Source: Mytilisepta virgata
Taxonomy: Eukaryota; Mollusca; Bivalvia; Mytilida; Mytilidae
Direction: 5' to 3'
Assembly (NCBI GenBank): GCA_028015205.1
Contig: CM051512.1
Span: 8,306,255-8,370,254, forward strand
DNA length: 64,000 nt
Below the pieces are notes generated by a model. The model was not told where the DNA came from. It did not search any database and saw only the letters and a program-made list of their open reading frames with translations. The translations under genes were made by a program, and so were the position numbers. Below, piece after piece: positions 58,950 to 64,000 of this stretch. Each line of letters starts with the position of its first letter. Within the stretch, counting starts at the first letter, position 1.

Positions 58950-60435
58950 TTTCGAAATTCGATCCAACGGTATTCTTTTTCATGTTAAGAATAATAAGAC
59001 AGTGGGGTTAATTTCCCTGATGATAATCAAGGAGAGAATGCCTATAAGTAGCTTATTTTCCTTTGTTATAAATTAAAGAAAATAGCAGACTTGTTGATAA
59101 AAGTATTCTCTACGGAAAATTAAAACAAATATTGAATAGGTAAAATAACTATTTGTAAAACACTGAATATTGTCGCATCTTTATTTTTTATTTTAAAAAC
59201 ATGGCAACATATAATCTGGATGTACAGTAACATTAAATTTACTTATTTTAAAGATTTAATCTCTGGAGGTATTTTATATAATCATGATAATGGTTAAATA
59301 TTTATTCTTCTTGGTTTACATGTATATAAATAGTATTAGGCACTTTGTATCAATGCCACGTCTTACTTCAAAAAATAGTCTCTACAAAATAAAGGGGAAA
59401 GGTGCCACTATGTTAGAAAAGAAGAAATATATTTAAATTTATTTTGGTTGATTTGCTATATATTTTTAGTTCCATTGGAATTCAAAACCCTTGTTCACAG
59501 TATTGACAGGGCCAACCCAACGACCAATCAATGAAAAGTTAGTTAAAGAGTTCTAATGGTTTTAAAGAGAAGAATTTTAATGGAACATTTACCACGACGC
59601 AGAACGGACACCACGTGATATCAACAATATACCTGTAGCTTTGTCTTTCAATATCGCCCTGTGCATATCACCACTACCGTTTCAACATCAGGGCAGAAAG
59701 TTAAATAGAATAGGGAATGGAAACGAGAATTGTGTCAAAGAGACAACATCCCGACCAATTAGCAGAAAACAGGTCAAGATTATTTCATTCTAAAGCATTA
59801 ACGTTTCGGTCTTCTAATATTAATACACGGAGATAATTTAGTAAATCCAGATTGTATTGAAGAAGTCAATATGTTACTACAAACTGCTCCATCATACCTG
59901 AGGCTGTGAGTTATATGCCAGCTGGCTGACTGTTCGTTTCATAATCCCATTAAAATCAAACCGCCATTTTACCTCTGATTAAAATGGACCAAGCTAGGGA
60001 TACTTTTATATGACTAGCTATTGTCATGCTAATAAAAGTTTCTATTACAATGTAAGTATGTATCTATTCTTGTATTGTTTAAGGGTAAAATAATGTTTTT
60101 ATGAATATCACTGAGACAACAAATCTAAATCATTCTCGAAAGTACAAGTTGAAAAGCTTTCATCATAGGGTGTCCTCGTACTTCTTTTGATAGCCCCAGA
60201 TGAAAAACGTCTTGTAGAATTTCGATTAAAATCTAAAAATACCTTAACTAAAACTATAACGGGAAAGAAGTCCCTCATAAAAATGGTAAAAGAACTCCTA
60301 ACGTAAGACTCAAGCATAAATACTTTGCAGAATTAAATTATTTGATCAATATTCAATATTGCAGTCTTATTTAGAGGATATCAGCTAGAACTGTTTTTGC
60401 ACCAATCCATTTTATTTCCGTTAAGTTACTTTAAA
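58950..60435. other. No gene recognised
   Basis: AT-rich sequence. A minus-strand open frame at 60317-60108 has no motif. A retroelement tail fragment lies at 59705-59772. Confidence 0.45.
59705..59772 (-). repeat. Fragment of the 3' tail of the 12957-14205 element family
   Basis: The reverse complement reads TAATTGGTCGGGATGTTGTC, TCTTTGACACAATTCTCG and TTTCCATTCCC, matching the tail end at 28015-28080. Confidence 0.65.
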
Positions 60436-60440
60436 GGTAC

Positions 60441-60825
60441 AGTTGTGTGACATGCCCCTACACCATAGAGACAAATGAGAACTTAAGCCCTGACAACAAA
60501 TACATCATTCAAAATGGGCATATCTGTAATGATCTAAATTTCGTTTACGCAGTCGTCTGTACGAATTGTGATAAGGTATATATCGGAGAGACATGTCGTC
60601 GACTTGGTGACCGCTTTTCGGAACACTTACGTTCATAAAAAAATGGATGGAACTGATTGTCCAGTTGGCAATCACTTTCGATTTCCTGGTCACAGCTCCT
60701 CAGACGTCCGCGTAACCGTTTTAAGGACAGTTAACGGTGGAAGATAATACAGACAACGCCTTCAGCAGAAAATCATTTTTTGCCTGGAGACACTCCGACC
60801 CCGTGGAATTAATGTAAAAAATCTT
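60441..60825 (+). pseudogene. Penelope-like element remnant: GIY-YIG endonuclease domain
   Basis: 60441-60638 reads SCVTCPYTIETN, then NGHICNDLNFVYAVVC, TNCDKVYIGETCRRLGDRFS and EHLRS. The CxxC pair, the VYAVVC-TNC spacing and VYIGETCRRLGDRF fit the GIY-YIG nuclease of Penelope-like retroelements. One missing base after EHLRS shifts the frame, after which DCPVGNHFRFPGHSSSDVRV and TVLRTVNGGR follow. A TAA then interrupts before RQRLQQKIIFCLETLRPRGI N at about 60740-60815. Upstream RT sequence was not found, and the frame is closed by a stop at about 60432. 5'-truncated and dead. Confidence 0.8.
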
Positions 60826-60829
60826 AATT

Positions 60830-63800
60830 TCAATTTTTATTACATCTTGCAGTACATCTATATAATACATAATAAATTTTCTATACAAAATAACGTCAAA
60901 AAACTCTGTTTTACTTATTTTAACGTCTATGTATTTTATATGAAGTACGTTTACTGTTCGACGTCATGTCCAATGATTTTTGTTTCGTTGCATTTTATGT
61001 ACGGATTCAATCTTGCTCTAGTCAACACCTTTTTTAGTTTTTATTAAGAGAGAACCTATTTTGACAATGGAACCTGTGATAAAAAAATTCCTTAATATTA
61101 TTGAAGAATCTTACATTGAAACTGATGAATGTTATGGCTAGATTCAGATGAGTGATGCTCGTTGGGGCCTTTAGTTTTTCCACTTTAGATGATGACTTAG
61201 TTCTTAGTCATATAATAATGAAACAAATATGACAAAATTCGCACCATTGCCATATATGTGGTAAAATGTGGTAAGTGATACAACCGTTTGTGCACAGCTT
61301 TCTAATGATCACTTGCAAATTTTTTGAAGACTGTCTTGGCTTTTCATGTTACACTTGCTTCACTTGTAGCACCATAAATTAACACAAGACATTATACTTT
61401 AGTAGTAATAATAATAATCCGATAAATTTTATTTAAAATAATATCAGTCTATTATTTTTGTGTTTTGTAGCAATTTATGAAAAATAAAATGACATACCGC
61501 TCTTGACCATTTGAAAGTGCTGGAAAGAAAGTATTTTACATTAAAGTAGCTTTATACATATAAGAACAGATATCTACTCATTATCTGTATAAAAAAGTCT
61601 ATGTCCATCAAAGCAGATATTCAAAATCCGTTGAACGAATGAAGATACCAGAACGTGCAATAAGAAAAGATAAATTGAAGGACATACAATGTGTAATAGA
61701 TTAAAAACAAATAAATGAGCTGAGAACACTACACAGAAAAGTTTCAAGTGGGCGGCAATTAACCTAATTTATCATTTGGTAAATGTACTGTAAATTAAGT
61801 ATTTATCGTTGTGTTTTTATCAATGTCAAAGTTTTGCAGACTTGAAGTAAATAGATTCGGCTGTATCTGATTGGGTTATATTTATCTTTGCTTGACATCT
61901 GATTTTGATGTGCATCTGTAATATTTGTAAACCTATGTATTCATTTATATTTGATATTGTGGCATCGTGCCATGAATGTGTGAATTTGACATACAAGTAT
62001 AGTTTACATTCCAATCACAGGATGTGCGGTGTTCTGATAGCAACATGAACCCCCCAAAAACACAAGGGTGATCTCAGATACTCTAGAATGGTTTTATGGC
62101 AGATTCTTCTCTATATGTGACGACCTTCATGTTACTCCTATTAAATATTAAACTTTGTGGTGAAGCAATTATTGCAACAAGCCTTAAGTTTATTAACTTG
62201 CAGCTAGCAGGTGGGCAGCCATAATTGTTTTGATAAATATAAAACCGAAGACGTTGCAGGAACGTACCCGATTTTTCCCGGATGTTGAAAACTGTCCGAA
62301 ATCGCCAAAAAAAATGTTAGTCAGCAAAACGGTCACAAAAAATAGGGTTTGTTGGGTAACCGGAAACACACATCTTTTTCAATGGACTACTTATCATTAT
62401 AAACGAAAAATTGTCTTTGAAAATATTTTTAAATGGAACAATATTTTTATATATATTGAGAAACATATCAGAACAAATGTTATCAAAAAATATTCATTGT
62501 GAAAATAAAAGGCAAAGGACATTTATTTCATGAAATGTCAGTTTATAATATTATTTGACAACGGAGGTAATTTCTGATTACTGAAAGTGAATCTAGTTCA
62601 ACGTGGTGCTTTATTATCTTTGTTTGTGACTAGATTTCATATTCCTTCCTTCATTCCAAATAACGTAACCGGATATGACGATCCTGGGCAGGCGTGGTTT
62701 CTCTTGGTCGGTCTGAGCGTGGCGGTCACGTATTGAACCTCGCTGCTCGTATCTGTCCCAATGGCGACAGATGGTACTGTAGTCATTCAGTATTCAGAAT
62801 AAACCTGTCTTTGATTCATCTGCTCGTAAACGGCCAATATTGTTGTTGCGTTGATTTTCGTTCAGACGTGGTATCATTTGTCTCGTTGAGAGTTTACATG
62901 TGCAACTATTTTTGAAAACAAGAGTCCTTAGATTTTGGGTTCATGAGAAAAGAGTGTGAAGTGAAGTGTATCTTCATGCAATCAAGTGAAAACAATTTTT
63001 TTGCAAAATAATGACCAGTCGCAATTAGTGACCCTACACTTAAAACCCACAGTAAATTTCATTTGTCCTTACATATAAACATTAAACACATGCCAGAATT
63101 ATAGAAAAAGCGATCCCGTTCAAATAAAAAAAAAAATGATGAAAAATGGGCTATGCGTTTCTTTTTTTTGGAGAGTGTCCAAAAAACAGTGCATCAAAAT
63201 TAGTATCAAAGAAGTAATTTATCAATGTAATTTCTATTTAACATCCATAAGCGAGATACGCAATGTAGGTCCAATACTATGAACAGAAAAGGAATGTGGG
63301 ATGGGTCCAAGATATCGGAAATACATAGTACTGTTATATCACGAACCGAAATAATTTATGATGTAGAAAACGGAAATTAAATTTTCTTCTCTTTTAGATG
63401 CTTTAAAATTGACTTTTATATTGCTCTTCCATTCATCCTTTGTAATGTAAAAAAATACTGATCGCAGGCAAAATGGCAACAGTTGTGGCCCCAAAAGACG
63501 TTTGGAGACTTAATGTTTTTCGTGCGTTTCTCTTTTTTCTTCTTCTTATTGTTATTAGTCCTTCTTTCTAGGCAACATTAAACCTGTCCGGCCGGTGGCT
63601 CGGATGTTGCATGTTTTGAGGATTTTCATGAAACCTCACAGTATGATAGACCTTCATATACAGATTAACCTAACGATATCAAATTTAAAAGGGATACCGA
63701 TGGGCTTGTCCCGCCCTTTCGAACCCCTTAAAATTCACATTTTTCAAATACCTTTGGAAATGATTGCGATATCCACATATTCCAGTCTTTATGGGAAAAC

Positions 63801-64000
63801 ACATTTACTGAAAATGAAGAATGAAGTGAATAGTATTCATAGGGCCGTAGATTTGCAACATACCGGTATTCGTAAGACAGCTGTTTTATGAGAAGAAAAC
63901 TGATTAACCACGTTTATTGTTACATTGTTACTAAATCATTTATTTTAAATTTACAAAAAAAATTGAAAAGAGTTGTACCTTTTTCAAAAATCAATCAACC
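60830..64000. other. No gene recognised at the right end
   Basis: AT-rich. Open frames at 62230-62502, 62694-62915 and 63595-63891 have no motif or splice support. 63190-63215 carries the phrase GCATCAAAATTAGTATCAAAG, the end of the repeat family at 11335-11510. Confidence 0.45.

Larger units (their letters stand above)
56610..58950 (+). repeat. Segmental duplication block, partner of 45930-47250
   Basis: Co-linear with 45930-47250, but longer because of two insertions: the (AATC)-tailed repeat at 56803-57172 and a segment at about 57660-58435 with a long inverted repeat. No lectin exon 1 follows at its right edge, so the duplicated unit ends or has decayed here. Confidence 0.65.

Noticed and set aside
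62694..62915. 73-codon open frame with moderate GC
   Set aside because: No recognisable domain, no splice context, and no paralogue in the window.

Overview
This window looks like metazoan nuclear DNA, most probably from a bivalve mollusc and perhaps a mussel. The reasons are its AT-rich, intron-containing and gene-poor make-up, dense short repeats of types I associate with mytilid genomes, a tandem C-type lectin locus, intronless class A GPCRs, Penelope-like and jockey/I-like retroelement remains, and tandem small repeats carrying hammerhead ribozymes. The organism is inferred; no database was searched.

Left part (1-28 kb): a diverged satellite-like array (1.57-3.44 kb) contains a 302-bp higher-order repeat. 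A broken GPCR (5.29-6.50 kb, minus) and an intact 377-aa intronless paralogue (16.16-17.30 kb, minus) form a pair about 10 kb apart. Between and beyond them lie repeat fragments, a retroelement remnant with RT-derived coding (12.96-14.2 kb), a 245-bp palindrome (24.0 kb) and a 170-bp tandem repeat (26.1 kb).

Middle and right part (28.5-59 kb): a segmentally duplicated locus for a small secreted protein with a Cys-rich PAN/apple-like N-terminus and a C-type lectin domain. Copy B (47.36-55.32 kb) has four exons whose splice phases join into a 243-aa protein. Copy A (29.2-34.9 kb) has the same exons but a frameshift in exon 1 and a nonsense codon in exon 4. Two further copies, C (36.6-37.0 kb) and D (45.0-45.2 kb), survive only as exon fragments. 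A 21-bp minisatellite ends just before the copy A start codon. A jockey/I-like non-LTR retrotransposon (37.9-43.0 kb, minus) sits between C and D. Its ORF1 has three zinc knuckles; its ORF2 has several frame breaks and an apparent in-frame deletion of the RT core.

The most striking feature is a family of 361-378-bp tandem repeats with complete type I hammerhead ribozyme folds: two identical copies at 44.89 and 55.65 kb, a related subfamily at 5.05 kb (plus) and 50.18 kb (minus), and decayed copies at 7.5, 50.5 and 56.0 kb. They resemble the small hammerhead retroelements (retrozymes) reported from animals and predict circular RNAs of about 360-380 nt. They flank or lie inside the lectin duplications.

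The right end (59-64 kb) holds a Penelope-like GIY-YIG remnant and otherwise no recognisable gene.
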